A DNA stretch of 64,000 nt from Ruegeria aquimaris (GCF_025751555.1 NZ_JAOWLB010000005.1:208713-272712); one strand, 5' to 3'. Positions 10,265 to 18,806 are shown, counted from the first letter of the stretch. A program made the numbers and translations. Notes: generated by a model not told the origin, from the letters alone.

Positions 10265-10293
10265 GGTGGAGACTTGTTCAAAGTTGCTCCACC
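10265..10293 (+). promoter_or_regulatory. inverted repeat in the maoC leader
   Basis: GGTGGAG (10265-10271) and CTCCACC (10287-10293) form a 7-bp stem with partial pairing inside the 15-base interval, ending 20 bases before the start codon. Could be an operator or a 5' UTR hairpin. Function unproven. Confidence 0.35.
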
Positions 10294-10313
10294 ATCCGGA
10301 TAGAGAGGGTGAC

Positions 10314-10757
10314 ATGTTGGACAATCTGCCGCGCGGAACGATCTGTATCGAAGATATCGAGATGGGCATGACCCGGTACCTGCGCAAACAGGTCACCGAC
10401 GAGGATATCGAGATGTTCGCCCAGGTCTCGACCGACCGCAATCCGGTGCATCTGGACGACGAATATGCCCGCGACACCATCTTTGAGGGGCGTATCGCCC
10501 ATGGCATGCTGACCGCCGGGCTGATCTCGGCGGTTATCGGCGAGCAGCTGCCCGGCCATGGCACCGTCTACATGGGTCAATCGCTGAAGTTCCTCGCGCC
10601 TGTGCGCCCGGGCGACACGGTCTATGCCGAGGTCAAGGTGATCGACATCGACTTTGCCAAACGCCGGGTCAAGCTGGACTGCCATTGCGCCGTTGATGGC
10701 AAGAAGGTGCTGGTGGGCGAGGCGATGGTGCTGGCCCCCTCGCGCAAGTTCGACTGA
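10314..10757 (+). CDS. MaoC-family (R)-enoyl-CoA hydratase
   Basis: 147 residues, a single hot-dog domain. The hydratase 2 signature is present: DRNPVHLDDEYAR followed by IAHGML, which supply the catalytic Asp and His of (R)-specific enoyl-CoA hydratases. Such enzymes hydrate trans-2-enoyl-CoA to (R)-3-hydroxyacyl-CoA, linking beta-oxidation to polyhydroxyalkanoate synthesis or serving other acyl-CoA pathways in the cytoplasm. The ATG at 10314 follows GAGAGGGTGAC; the longer reading to 10266 would run through an inverted repeat in the leader. It stands alone, so the pathway is not fixed by context. Confidence 0.92.
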   Translation: MLDNLPRGTICIEDIEMGMTRYLRKQVTDEDIEMFAQVSTDRNPVHLDDEYARDTIFEGRIAHGMLTAGLISAVIGEQLPGHGTVYMGQSLKFLAPVRPGDTVYAEVKVIDIDFAKRRVKLDCHCAVDGKKVLVGEAMVLAPSRKFD

Positions 10758-10828
10758 TCGGCAGCACAGCTGCCATTTGCGGCCTCGCTCCTCAGCAACA
10801 CACGAAGAAGTGATCATTGCTCGCGCTG

Positions 10829-10856
10829 CCCGGACCCAGTCCGGGTGCGGGCTTTC
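10829..10856 (+). terminator. possible terminator downstream of maoC
   Basis: CCCGGAC-CCA-GTCCGGG hairpin (10829-10845) followed by TGCGGGCTTTCC. The T-run is short and displaced from the stem, so the call is weak. Confidence 0.35.
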
Positions 10857-10997
10857 CTCTGCATTTCAACAAGTTGAACAATTGTGCGCAGATCGCCGCC
10901 CATTGCGCGCGCGCAGGACAATTCTGCTGAAAGCCTGACTGAACTTGCTATCGTTTGGACAAGACTCACTTAACTTGTTCATGAAGTGGAGTTCGAG

Positions 10998-12689
10998 ATG
11001 CGAGCAATCATCATCGGTGCGGGCATTGGAGGGTTGATGGCGGCCCTGGCCCTGCGGCAATCCGGGGTCTTTTCGGCAATCGAGGTCTACGAGCAGACCA
11101 GGCAGCCCAGTACAGCCGGGGCCGGGCTGAACATTCCCCCGAACGGGGCGCGGATCTGCCGCTGGCTGGGGGTCGATCTGGATGGCGGTGACCCCAAAGG
11201 ACCGGACGGCGCGATAGATGGTGGCCGGGCTGCGATCCTGACATCGACCCGGCAGTTCAACACCGATGGCAGCATCACCGAAAGGCCGTTCGACCATGTC
11301 ACCGCCGCCGGGGATGGCGCCGGGTTTCATCACATGCACCGGCTGGACCTTCTGATGTGCCTTTACAAGCGGGTGTTCGAATTCGGCCCTGACAGCGGCG
11401 CCCCCTGCCCGATCTCGGTGCATATGGGCTGTCGGCTCGACCGGGTGCACCAGACGGACGAGGGCGTGACAGCGGTCTTTGCCAACGGACAGAGGGCGAC
11501 CGGCGATATTCTGGTTGGCGCAGATGGGATCAACTCGGCCACGCTCCGTCTGGCCTGGCCCAACCCGCGCCCCAAACGCTGGACCGAGGTCACCTGTTTC
11601 CGCGGCCTCATTCCCCGCGCAATCGTGGCCGCGCTGCGCAAACCCGATGGCCATCCGCTGGATCACAACCCGATCCACTCTTTCAGCATGGACCGCCACA
11701 AGACGGATCGCAGCGGCGCGACCACCTATTGGGTGCGGGGCGGCGAGTTGCTGAATGTCTGGATCGCCCGGTATGAACCCGATTCAACCGCCTTTGAACG
11801 GGAAGAGGGCGACTGGTTTCCGGTGAGCCAGGAGGAAATCACCCGCGACGTCGGCGCGGCCTTTGCCGAGCTTCCCAATTGCGACGATCTGGTCGCCCTG
11901 GCCGGGGCGATGGTGCGTCCGACCAAATGGGGGCTTTATGACCGCGACGCGCTCGAGACCTGGGTGCAGGGGCGCATCTGCCTGCTGGGCGACGCGGCGC
12001 ATCCGATGCTGCCCACCTTCGGGCAGGGCGCGGCGCAGGCGTTCGAGGATGCCGCCGCGCTTGGCTGCGCCTTTGCCCTGCACCGCCGCGACGTGCCCTC
12101 GGCCCTGTTGCACTATGAACGGGTGCGGCACTATCGCGCCAGCCGGTTTCAGCTGGGGTCGAAGTTTGCCTTCGACCATCTGCGGCCCAAGGATACCGAG
12201 GCGCAAAAGGCGCTGCTCGAGGGTCTGGATGAACGCGTCACGCCCGCGTTTTCACACGACAAGCGCGGCGGCGAGAATGACGCCTGGATCTATGCCTTTG
12301 ACGCCCGCAATATCGGCCCGGCCCTGCCCGCCAGGAAATGGGGGCCGTGGGATTACCGCGAGGCGTCGAAAGAGGACCATGCAAAGGCGACGCAAAGCCT
12401 CTGGCGGCCAGAGACCCCGACCGATGGCGCCCGTCGCGTGACCCGCGCCGAGGTCGCCCGGCACAACACCCGCGACGATTGCTGGATCATCGTTTCGGGC
12501 AAGGTCTATGAAATCACGGCCTGGGCGCCCCATCACCCCGGCGGTGCGGGCATCGCCCGGATCTATGCGGGCAAGGATGCCACCGCCGAGTTCGGTGATT
12601 ATCACAGCGCGCAAGCAGTCGCGCATATGGCGCATTTCTGTATCGGCGAACTGGTCGAAACATCGGAGGAGGCAAAACCGCCAGCATGA
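10998..12689 (+). CDS. FAD-dependent monooxygenase fused to C-terminal cytochrome b5 domain
   Basis: 563 residues. The first ~390 form a class A flavoprotein hydroxylase: GAGIGGL Rossmann motif at 7-13, DG motif in VGADGINSATLR and GD motif in LLGDAAHPMLPTFGQGAAQA, as in salicylate and 3-hydroxybenzoate hydroxylases. After a linker, about residues 475-555 form a cytochrome b5 haem domain with HPGG (513-516) and the second axial His536 in GDYHSAQA. Class A hydroxylases normally take electrons straight from NAD(P)H, so an attached b5 domain is unusual. The ATG at 10998 has GGAG upstream; a GTG at 10986 is an alternative. It is a single gene; the aromatic or other substrate is unknown. Two copies of an AACTTGTT-type motif lie in its leader. 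Confidence 0.9.
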   Translation: MRAIIIGAGIGGLMAALALRQSGVFSAIEVYEQTRQPSTAGAGLNIPPNGARICRWLGVDLDGGDPKGPDGAIDGGRAAILTSTRQFNTDGSITERPFDHVTAAGDGAGFHHMHRLDLLMCLYKRVFEFGPDSGAPCPISVHMGCRLDRVHQTDEGVTAVFANGQRATGDILVGADGINSATLRLAWPNPRPKRWTEVTCFRGLIPRAIVAALRKPDGHPLDHNPIHSFSMDRHKTDRSGATTYWVRGGELLNVWIARYEPDSTAFEREEGDWFPVSQEEITRDVGAAFAELPNCDDLVALAGAMVRPTKWGLYDRDALETWVQGRICLLGDAAHPMLPTFGQGAAQAFEDAAALGCAFALHRRDVPSALLHYERVRHYRASRFQLGSKFAFDHLRPKDTEAQKALLEGLDERVTPAFSHDKRGGENDAWIYAFDARNIGPALPARKWGPWDYREASKEDHAKATQSLWRPETPTDGARRVTRAEVARHNTRDDCWIIVSGKVYEITAWAPHHPGGAGIARIYAGKDATAEFGDYHSAQAVAHMAHFCIGELVETSEEAKPPA

Positions 12690-12786
12690 CCCGAGCGCTC
12701 TGGCGCGGCGTGGCGAGGCGCCGGAAACGACCCCACCCGGTCAAGTCGCGCTTGAACATGCGCACACCTGCGTTTACCCAACCTGC

Positions 12787-13719
12787 ATGCGTATCATCCG
12801 CGACTACAGATTTCTCGAACCCGCAGACCGGGGCGCCAGCGTCGCCATCGGTAACTTCGACGGCGTGCATATCGGCCACCGCTCGGTGATCGAACTGGCC
12901 CGGCAGGCCGCGCCCGATGTGCCGCTGGGTGTGATGACCTTCGAGCCACATCCGCGCGAGTATTTCGCCCCCGACAGCCCGCCCTTTCGCCTGATGCGCG
13001 GCCCGGCGCGCGCGCACCGGCTGGAAAAGCTGGGGGTCGAGCGGCTCTATGAACTGCCTTTCAATGCCGCGCTGGCCGGGCTGACGCCGGAAGAGTTCGC
13101 GCGCCGTGTCATCTGCGACGGGCTGGGCTTGACCCATGTGGTGATCGGCGCCGATTTCTGTTTCGGCAAGGGCCGCAGCGGCAACGCCGCCGACATGGTC
13201 CGGTTCGGTCAGCAGATGGGGTTCGGCGTCACCATCGCACCGCTCCTGGAGCAGACCGAGCGCGTGATCTCGTCGACCGCGATCCGCACCGCGCTAAGCG
13301 AGGGCCGCCCGCGCGACGCCGCCGCGATGCTGGGCCATTGGCACCGGATCGAAGGCGAGGTGATCGGCGGCGAGCAGCGCGGGCGTGAGTTGGGCTTTCC
13401 CACCGCCAATATGTCCATCGACGGGCTGCACCCGCCCCGGTTCGGCGTCTATGCGGTGCTGGTCGATGTGCTGGACGGCCCGCACAAGGGCAGCTATCAC
13501 GGCGCCGCCTCGGTGGGTGTGCGACCGATGTTCAAGGGCGAGCAGCCCAATATCGAAACCTTCCTGTTCGACTTTTCCGGCGATCTTTATGGCGCAACGC
13601 TGAGTGTCGGGCTGGTCGAATATCTGCGCCCCGAGATGACCTTTGACGGGCTGGACGCCCTTATCGCGCAAATGGACGCCGATTGCGCCCGCGCGCGCGA
13701 GATCCTGGCGGCGCCATGA
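12787..13719 (+). CDS. ribF: bifunctional riboflavin kinase / FAD synthetase
   Basis: 310 residues. The N-terminal FAD synthetase (adenylyltransferase) domain shows VAIGNFDGVHIGHR, the nucleotidyl-transferase HxGH-type site, and VVIGADFCFGKGRSG. The C-terminal flavokinase domain shows GRELGFPTANM and FLFDFSGDLYG. It converts riboflavin to FMN and then FAD with two ATP. The ATG at 12787 gives the canonical N-terminus (MRIIRDYRFL). It begins about 100 bases after the flavoprotein monooxygenase gene, whose cofactor it makes, but it is also a general essential function. Its stop overlaps the next start (ATGA), so ycgN and probably ltaE are cotranscribed. Confidence 0.97.
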   Translation: MRIIRDYRFLEPADRGASVAIGNFDGVHIGHRSVIELARQAAPDVPLGVMTFEPHPREYFAPDSPPFRLMRGPARAHRLEKLGVERLYELPFNAALAGLTPEEFARRVICDGLGLTHVVIGADFCFGKGRSGNAADMVRFGQQMGFGVTIAPLLEQTERVISSTAIRTALSEGRPRDAAAMLGHWHRIEGEVIGGEQRGRELGFPTANMSIDGLHPPRFGVYAVLVDVLDGPHKGSYHGAASVGVRPMFKGEQPNIETFLFDFSGDLYGATLSVGLVEYLRPEMTFDGLDALIAQMDADCARAREILAAP

Positions 13720-14186
13720 AGGATCCGATCAAGCGCAACGGGCTGCGCCCACGGTTCTGGGAGCGCAAGCCGCTGGCGCGGCTGAGCAAGACCGAATGGG
13801 AGGCGCTGTGCGACGGCTGCGGCAAGTGTTGCCTGAACAAGCTTGAGGATGAGGATACCGGCGAGGTCGAACTCACCCGGGTCGCCTGCCGGCTGCTGGA
13901 TGACGAGAGCTGCCATTGCACCCAATACCCGATTCGGCACCAGTTCGTGCCCGATTGCATCGTCCTGACGCCCGACAACCTGGACAGCCACGCCTATTGG
14001 ATGCCCCGCACCTGCGCCTATCGGCTGCTGTGGGAGGGAAAGCCGCTATACGATTGGCATCCGCTGATCTCGGGCGATCCCGAAAGCGTGCACCGGGCAG
14101 GCGTCTCGGTGCGCGGCATCACCGTGTCCGAGTTTGAAACCCCCGAAGAAGACTGGGAAGACCATATCATCGAGGAGCCCATCTGA
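13716..14186 (+). CDS. YcgN-family cysteine-cluster protein (UPF0260)
   Basis: 156 residues. Conserved cysteines CDGCGKCCLNK near residues 35-45 and a second group CRLLDDESCHCTQY ... PDC are those of the YkgJ/YcgN cysteine-cluster family, which probably binds zinc or an iron-sulfur centre. No activity is established. Start chosen at 13716, where ATG overlaps the ribF stop by four bases, implying translational coupling. Its own stop overlaps the ltaE start by one base (TGATG). A longer N-terminal reading inside ribF is not supported. Confidence 0.93.
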   Translation: MKDPIKRNGLRPRFWERKPLARLSKTEWEALCDGCGKCCLNKLEDEDTGEVELTRVACRLLDDESCHCTQYPIRHQFVPDCIVLTPDNLDSHAYWMPRTCAYRLLWEGKPLYDWHPLISGDPESVHRAGVSVRGITVSEFETPEEDWEDHIIEEPI

Positions 14187-15223
14187 TGTTCTTTGCCTCT
14201 GACAATTCCGGCCCCGTCCACCCCGAGATCCTGGCTGCTCTGACCGAGGTCAACCAAGGCTATGCCATGGCCTATGGGGCGGATGCACAGATGCAGGCGG
14301 TACGCGAGAAAATTCGTCAAATTTTCGAGACGCCCGAGGCGGCGGTCTATCTGGTGGCAACCGGGACGGCGGCCAACTCGCTGGCGCTGGCCACCCTGTC
14401 ACAGCCCTGGCAGACCATCTTCTGCTCACCCGTGGCCCATATCCACGAGGACGAGTGCAACGCGCCCGAATTCTATTCGGGCGGCACCAAGCTGACCCTG
14501 GTGCCCGGCGGCGACCGGATGACGCCAGAGGCGCTGCGCGCCTCGATTACGGGCGAGGAGACCCGTGGCGTGCATGGGCCGCAGCGTGGCCCGGTCTCGA
14601 TCACCCAGGTGACTGAACGCGGCGGCGTCTATTCCATCGCCGAGTTGCAGGCGCTTTGCGCGGTTGCTGGGGAGTACGGTCTGCCGGTGCATCTGGATGG
14701 TGCCCGCTTTGCCAATGCGCTGGTCGCCCTCAACGCCTCACCCGCCGAGATGACCTGGAAGGCCGGCGTTGACGCGGTCAGCTTTGGCGGCACCAAGAAC
14801 GGCTGCATGGGTGTCGAGGCGGTGATCTTCTTCGACCCGAAACATGCCTGGGAGTTCGAGCTGCGCCGCAAGCGCGGCGCGCATCTCTTCTCGAAACACC
14901 GCTATCTGTCGGCGCAGATGGATGCCTATCTGACGGGTGACTTATGGCTGCGTTCGGCGCGGCGGGCCAATGACAATTGCGCCCGACTGGTCGAGGGGCT
15001 GCGGGCGGCGGGGGCCACCTTCCTGCACGAGCCGCAGGCCAATATCGTTTTTGCCAGTTTCCCACGCGCGACCCATCGGCGCCTGATGGGTGCGGGCGCG
15101 TCCTATCACCTGTGGGGGGCCGAACTGGAGGGCGAGGACGAGAGCGAGATGCTGGCCTGCCGCATGGTCTGCGACTGGTCGATCGGGACGGATCAGATCG
15201 ACCGCTTCCTGTCGCTGCTCTGA
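14186..15223 (+). CDS. ltaE: low-specificity L-threonine aldolase (beta-eliminating lyase family)
   Basis: 345 residues, fold type I PLP enzyme. The order MFFASDNSGPVHPEI, ATGTAANSLAL (cofactor phosphate binding), HLDGARFANAL (Asp contacting the pyridine nitrogen) and SFGGTKNGCMG (Schiff-base Lys) is that of threonine aldolases, which split L-threonine or allo-threonine to glycine and acetaldehyde. Third gene of the ribF-ycgN-ltaE overlap group. In glycine/serine metabolism it may supply glycine. Exact stereospecificity cannot be read from sequence. It is followed by a roseobacter-type intergenic repeat. Confidence 0.93.
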   Translation: MFFASDNSGPVHPEILAALTEVNQGYAMAYGADAQMQAVREKIRQIFETPEAAVYLVATGTAANSLALATLSQPWQTIFCSPVAHIHEDECNAPEFYSGGTKLTLVPGGDRMTPEALRASITGEETRGVHGPQRGPVSITQVTERGGVYSIAELQALCAVAGEYGLPVHLDGARFANALVALNASPAEMTWKAGVDAVSFGGTKNGCMGVEAVIFFDPKHAWEFELRRKRGAHLFSKHRYLSAQMDAYLTGDLWLRSARRANDNCARLVEGLRAAGATFLHEPQANIVFASFPRATHRRLMGAGASYHLWGAELEGEDESEMLACRMVCDWSIGTDQIDRFLSLL

Positions 15224-15230
15224 GGGGGTT

Positions 15231-15306
15231 GGGGGCGCTGCCCCCGGTGCAAAATTCGGAGAATTTTGTCACCTCCCCCGGAGTATTTCCAGCGAAATGA
15301 AGGAGT
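15231..15306. repeat. roseobacter-type intergenic hairpin element (double inverted repeat)
   Basis: Two back-to-back hairpins, GGGGGC-GCT-GCCCCC (15231-15245) and AAAATTC-GGA-GAATTTT (15251-15267), followed by CCTCCCCCGGAGTATTTCC and AGCGAAATGAAGGAG. The last part resembles a short extragenic sequence I know as recurring between convergent genes in Rhodobacteraceae. Here it lies exactly between convergent ltaE and the downstream hydrolase, where it could serve as a bidirectional terminator. Only one copy is seen in this window. Confidence 0.6.
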
Positions 15307-15315
15307 TTGGAGCGC

Positions 15316-16131
15316 TCAGACCGTCCGCGACCAGAGCGCGCGGATATGTACGGCCGTCTCTGCCGGGTGGCTGATGGGCAGCATATGACCGGCACCCGCG
15401 ATGACCTCTTCGGTTGCATCGGGCAGACGCCGCATGAGACCCCTTGAGATCGCCTGCATCACCGGATGGGTCAAGGCTCCCCGCAAGAGCAGAACCGGCA
15501 TCGTGGCACGGTCGAGCCGCCCGGGCGCCAGCAGCCCGGCCGTGTCATTGAACAGCGCCTCGTCCACCGTTGGCACAATGTGGATACCCCGGATCATCGC
15601 CGCACGGGTCGCTTCGGGCAGGTCCGGCCAGCGCGGGCTGTCGGCGGTGCTCCACATCCGGTTGAACAGACGCGCGGCCAGGGCCTTGTCGCCGCTTTCC
15701 AGGGCCGCGATGTAGGGTCGGGCGTCCTGGGCATGCTGTTCGATCAGCTCGGGCGCGTCCCGGCAGGCCACGGCGAAGAACACCGGCTCGATGAGCGTCA
15801 GGCTGCGAACAAGCTCCGGCTGTTCGACCGCCAGCCGCAAGGCCACGGTGGCGCCGAAGGAATGGCCGATCACATCCATGCGCCTGTCGAGACAGGTTTG
15901 CGCATTCTCCAGGATGCGATCCTGAAAACAGCCCTGCCCGTCCCAATCCGGGCTGCGGCCATGGCTGAGCATGTCGGGCGCGGTGAACCGGGCCTCGTCA
16001 CCCAGGATGCGGGTCAGCCCTTTCCACGCGCCCGAATGGGCAATGGTGCAATGCAGCGCCAACACCTGTCGCGGCCCATGGCCGAAATGGCTGACGTGGA
16101 CGGGTTGCGGTAAAGAGGAGGTACCCCTCAC
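15316..16131 (-). CDS. alpha/beta-fold hydrolase
   Basis: 271 residues. Oxyanion region LALHCTIAHSGAWKGL, nucleophile elbow GHSFGA with Ser91, and catalytic His in GAGHMLPISHP at the C-terminus define an alpha/beta hydrolase resembling esterases and C-C bond hydrolases. The gene begins with GTG at 16131, overlapping the stop of the upstream isomerase gene (GTGA), so the two are translated together. The preceding gene is a 2-hydroxychromene-2-carboxylate-isomerase-like protein, so a role in aromatic-ring breakdown is possible but not demonstrated. Confidence 0.88.
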   Translation of the reverse strand: MRGTSSLPQPVHVSHFGHGPRQVLALHCTIAHSGAWKGLTRILGDEARFTAPDMLSHGRSPDWDGQGCFQDRILENAQTCLDRRMDVIGHSFGATVALRLAVEQPELVRSLTLIEPVFFAVACRDAPELIEQHAQDARPYIAALESGDKALAARLFNRMWSTADSPRWPDLPEATRAAMIRGIHIVPTVDEALFNDTAGLLAPGRLDRATMPVLLLRGALTHPVMQAISRGLMRRLPDATEEVIAGAGHMLPISHPAETAVHIRALWSRTV

Positions 16132-16730
16132 CCCTTCATCTCCGCCAGATGCGCGTCGAGATCGTCCAGCCGGTCCTGGCCCCAGAACCTCTGACCATCC
16201 GACGTGATGTAGAACGGGGCGCCGAAGACGCCGCGATCGACCGCCTCCTCTAGGTTGGCGGCATAGGTTTCCGCCCCGATCAGCAGGCCACTGTCCGCGA
16301 GGCGCGGGTCAAACCCGGCCCGTTCCAGGCAATCGCGGATCACCTCGTCCTGTGCGATGTCCTTCTCTTCGGCCCAGCAGGCGCGCAGGATGGAATGGCA
16401 GAGCGCGCCGACATCGCCGCCGCCATCCCTGACCGCCGCGATAATGGCGTAAGAGGAGGGCGCGGCATTCGTCGGCCAATGTGCGGGCTTGAGGTTGAAC
16501 GGCAAACCGGTCTTCCTAGCCTGACGCTGCAATTCCTGGGCCCGGTATTCGATGCGGGAGGGGTGCCGATCCTTCGGGGGCACGCCGCCGGTACGGCTGA
16601 ACAGCGCAAGGATATCCACGGGCTTGTAGGCGATGCTGGCCCCGTGTTTTGCGGCCACCTCCTCCAGTCGCATCCCGGCCAGATAGGAAAAGGGCGAGAG
16701 TGTCGCAAAAAAGTAGTCGATATCGGCCAT
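16128..16730 (-). CDS. 2-hydroxychromene-2-carboxylate isomerase family protein (DsbA/kappa-GST fold)
   Basis: 200 residues. YFFATLSPFSYLAGM near the N-terminus has the catalytic-Ser position of HCCA isomerases and kappa-class glutathione transferases, and GVFGAPFYITSDGQRFWGQDR near the C-terminus is the cis-Pro/strand segment of the thioredoxin fold. In naphthalene pathways the enzyme isomerises 2-hydroxychromene-2-carboxylate with glutathione, but most roseobacter homologues have no naphthalene genes around them, as here. The start at 16730 has GGAGAAAGTGAAC upstream. First of a two-gene minus-strand operon with the alpha/beta hydrolase. Confidence 0.9.
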   Translation of the reverse strand: MADIDYFFATLSPFSYLAGMRLEEVAAKHGASIAYKPVDILALFSRTGGVPPKDRHPSRIEYRAQELQRQARKTGLPFNLKPAHWPTNAAPSSYAIIAAVRDGGGDVGALCHSILRACWAEEKDIAQDEVIRDCLERAGFDPRLADSGLLIGAETYAANLEEAVDRGVFGAPFYITSDGQRFWGQDRLDDLDAHLAEMKG

Positions 16731-16837
16731 GTTCACTTTCTCCGCAGCGTTACCTTTGCTGGACCGTAAGCCCATGCTAAGCGGTGTCAACATCACGAAT
16801 CTGTCACAACAGACAGTGCTGCCTGGGGATATCCGTC

Positions 16838-17857
16838 ATGCCGTCACTCACCGAACCCAAGCTCATCTCTGGGAACGCCAATCTTCCGTTGGCCCAGTCG
16901 ATAGCGCGCCGTATGAGCCTGTATCGAGGTGTCGACCAGGGTCTGGTCAACGCCCGTGTCGAACGGTTCAACGATGGCGAGATCTTTGTCGAGGTGTTCG
17001 AAAACGTCCGCGGCGAGGATATGTTCATCATCCAGCCGACATCGAACCCCGCCAATGACAACCTGATGGAGCTGCTGATCATCGCGGACGCGCTGCGGCG
17101 GTCCTCGGCGGCACGGATCACCGCCGTCATCCCCTATTTCGGCTATGCCCGGCAGGATCGCCGAACCAAGGCGCGCACCCCGATCAGTGCCAAGCTGGTC
17201 GCCAACATGCTGACCGGCGCCGGGATCGAGCGTATCCTGACCATGGATCTGCACGCAGCCCAGATCCAGGGCTTCTTCGATATTCCGGTTGACAACCTTT
17301 ATGCTTCACCGATCTTTGCGCTGGATGTCCGGACCCATTTCAAGGACCGGATGGGCGACCTGATGGTGGTTTCGCCGGACGTGGGCGGCGTGGGTCGTGC
17401 GCGCGAACTGGCCAAGCGGATCAACGCGCCGCTGTCGATCGTAGACAAGCGCCGCGAAAAGCCCGGCGAAGTCGCCGAAATGACCGTGATCGGTGACGTG
17501 ACCGACAAGATCTGCCTGATCGTCGATGACATCTGCGACACAGCCGGAACCCTGTGCAAGGCGGCGCAGGTTCTGCTCGACAACGGCGCCAAGGAGGTGC
17601 ATTCGTACATCTCACACGGGGTGATGAGCGGCCCGGCGGTCGAGCGGGTGAAGAATTCAGTGATGAAATCGCTCGTCATCACTGACTCGATCCAGCCGAC
17701 GCCCGAGATTCTGGCAGCGCCGAACATCCGGGTGGTGCCGACGGCGCCGATCTTTACCCAGGCGATCCTGAACATCTGGAACGGCACGTCGGTCTCGTCC
17801 CTCTTCGAAGACAAGACCCTGCGGCCGATTTACGAGTCACTCTATCATATGGACTGA
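16838..17857 (+). CDS. prs: ribose-phosphate pyrophosphokinase
   Basis: 339 residues. It makes PRPP from ribose 5-phosphate and ATP for nucleotides, histidine and NAD. Landmarks are MEDLHAAQ-type [12 protein letters not shown], the flexible-loop region [12 protein letters not shown], and the PRPP-binding loop [16 protein letters not shown]. The ATG at 16838 gives [16 protein letters not shown]; upstream codons to 16784 are unlike the family. It is a single gene with a strong terminator right after the stop. Slightly longer than the common 310-320 residues, as seen in other alphaproteobacterial versions. Confidence 0.97.
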   Translation: MPSLTEPKLISGNANLPLAQSIARRMSLYRGVDQGLVNARVERFNDGEIFVEVFENVRGEDMFIIQPTSNPANDNLMELLIIADALRRSSAARITAVIPYFGYARQDRRTKARTPISAKLVANMLTGAGIERILTMDLHAAQIQGFFDIPVDNLYASPIFALDVRTHFKDRMGDLMVVSPDVGGVGRARELAKRINAPLSIVDKRREKPGEVAEMTVIGDVTDKICLIVDDICDTAGTLCKAAQVLLDNGAKEVHSYISHGVMSGPAVERVKNSVMKSLVITDSIQPTPEILAAPNIRVVPTAPIFTQAILNIWNGTSVSSLFEDKTLRPIYESLYHMD

Positions 17858-17861
17858 CGCA

Positions 17862-17889
17862 ATCTTCCGGTTCCCTTGAACCGGAAGAT
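17862..17889. terminator. bidirectional terminator between prs and lectin gene
   Basis: Perfect 12-bp inverted repeat ATCTTCCGGTTC / GAACCGGAAGAT with CCTT loop, immediately after the prs stop and 18 bases from the convergent gene's stop. Confidence 0.8.
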
Positions 17890-17906
17890 ATTCTGTGCCC
17901 AAGAGC

Positions 17907-18257
17907 TCAGGGCACGTCCCAGTCGTCTTCGTTTCTCATCTCTCCGATTGCCGTCCAGCTGAGCCGCAAGCGCGCAACGCGGGTATCGGCCCACGTGCGA
18001 AAGACCAGATCGAAGCCTTCGGGTGTGACCTCCTCGGCTTTCAGCTCGGCGCGGACGGCGGCACCCGTATCCACATCCCAAAGCGAAATGGCGACCATCA
18101 CCGCAGGGGCGGAGTGAAAAGGTTTCTTGAACAAGATGGGCTTGCGCCTTTCGCGGGTCCCCGACCCGGTCCACATGTCGCCACCATTCTCGAAATCCGA
18201 GAACATCGCCTCGTCGCCCTGCTGAATGGCGACAGGATGAGAAGAAAATAGCTTCAT
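17907..18257 (-). CDS. H-type lectin domain protein
   Basis: 116 residues. The C-terminal two thirds match the H-type lectin fold first seen in snail and Dictyostelium agglutinins: FKKPFHSAPAVMVAISLWD, AELKAEEVTPEGFDLVFRTW and the final RLRLSWTAIG strand with the conserved Trp. No signal peptide is evident in the chain from the ATG at 18257 (MKLFSSHPVAIQQG). In bacteria these proteins are uncharacterised carbohydrate binders. It lies downstream of atpC on the same strand, but a terminator separates them, so it is probably a separate unit. Confidence 0.8.
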   Translation of the reverse strand: MKLFSSHPVAIQQGDEAMFSDFENGGDMWTGSGTRERRKPILFKKPFHSAPAVMVAISLWDVDTGAAVRAELKAEEVTPEGFDLVFRTWADTRVARLRLSWTAIGEMRNEDDWDVP

Positions 18258-18326
18258 CGCTCGAAACCTAGCCAAAACGTTATGGTTATTACGTCATATC
18301 CGTTCAATCGGGCCAAACCTTGACGC

Positions 18327-18356
18327 AAAAGGGCCAGCCCGTTGCCCGGCTGGCCC
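18327..18356 (-). terminator. terminator of the atpHAGDC operon
   Basis: Perfect 9-bp stem GGGCCAGCC / GGCTGGCCC (18331-18339 with 18348-18356). On the minus strand it is followed by TTTTG (18330-18327). It lies 28 bases after the atpC stop. Confidence 0.88.
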
Positions 18357-18383
18357 CTGTTGTTCGCGCGCTATGCCAGAGGC

Positions 18384-18794
18384 TCAGAGCCCCATATGGG
18401 TGCCAAGGGCCTCCATATCGGCCAGAAGCTTCGCCGCATCGTCAACGATGCTGTGATGCTCCTGTGCCTTGGCCGCGTCATGCGACGCACGCGCTTCGGC
18501 GATCAGCTCGTCCAGATGCGCGCGGGTGACTTCCGTTACCGGGATCGCCTTTTCGGCCAGCACCGACAGGGTGTCGGCACCGATCTGGGCGAACCCGCCG
18601 GTCACCAGATATTCGCTAGATCCTTCGGGTCCTTCGACCTTGAGGATCCCTGGACGCAGCGTGGTGATCGTCGGGGCATGGTCCGGCATTGCCGTCATGT
18701 CCCCGTCCGCACCGGGAATCTGGACCGCAGTCACCTGGAGCGACGCAAGGCGGCGCTCCGGGCTGACGAGGTCGAATTGCATTGTGTTTGCCAT
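18384..18794 (-). CDS. atpC: F1 ATP synthase epsilon subunit
   Basis: 136 residues. The N-terminal beta-sandwich is recognisable from [35 protein letters not shown] and [11 protein letters not shown], followed by a helical C-terminal segment ([15 protein letters not shown]). It belongs to the rotor stalk and can brake ATP hydrolysis. Last gene of the operon, starting 12 bases after atpD with AGGAG before the ATG at 18794. An in-frame ATG four codons later is a possible alternative start. Confidence 0.97.
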   Translation of the reverse strand: MANTMQFDLVSPERRLASLQVTAVQIPGADGDMTAMPDHAPTITTLRPGILKVEGPEGSSEYLVTGGFAQIGADTLSVLAEKAIPVTEVTRAHLDELIAEARASHDAAKAQEHHSIVDDAAKLLADMEALGTHMGL

Positions 18795-18806
18795 CAGGGA
18801 TACTCC

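Noticed and set aside
13683..13716. Longer N-terminus for the YcgN-like protein
   Set aside because: It lies wholly inside ribF, and the ATGA overlap start gives the family N-terminus.
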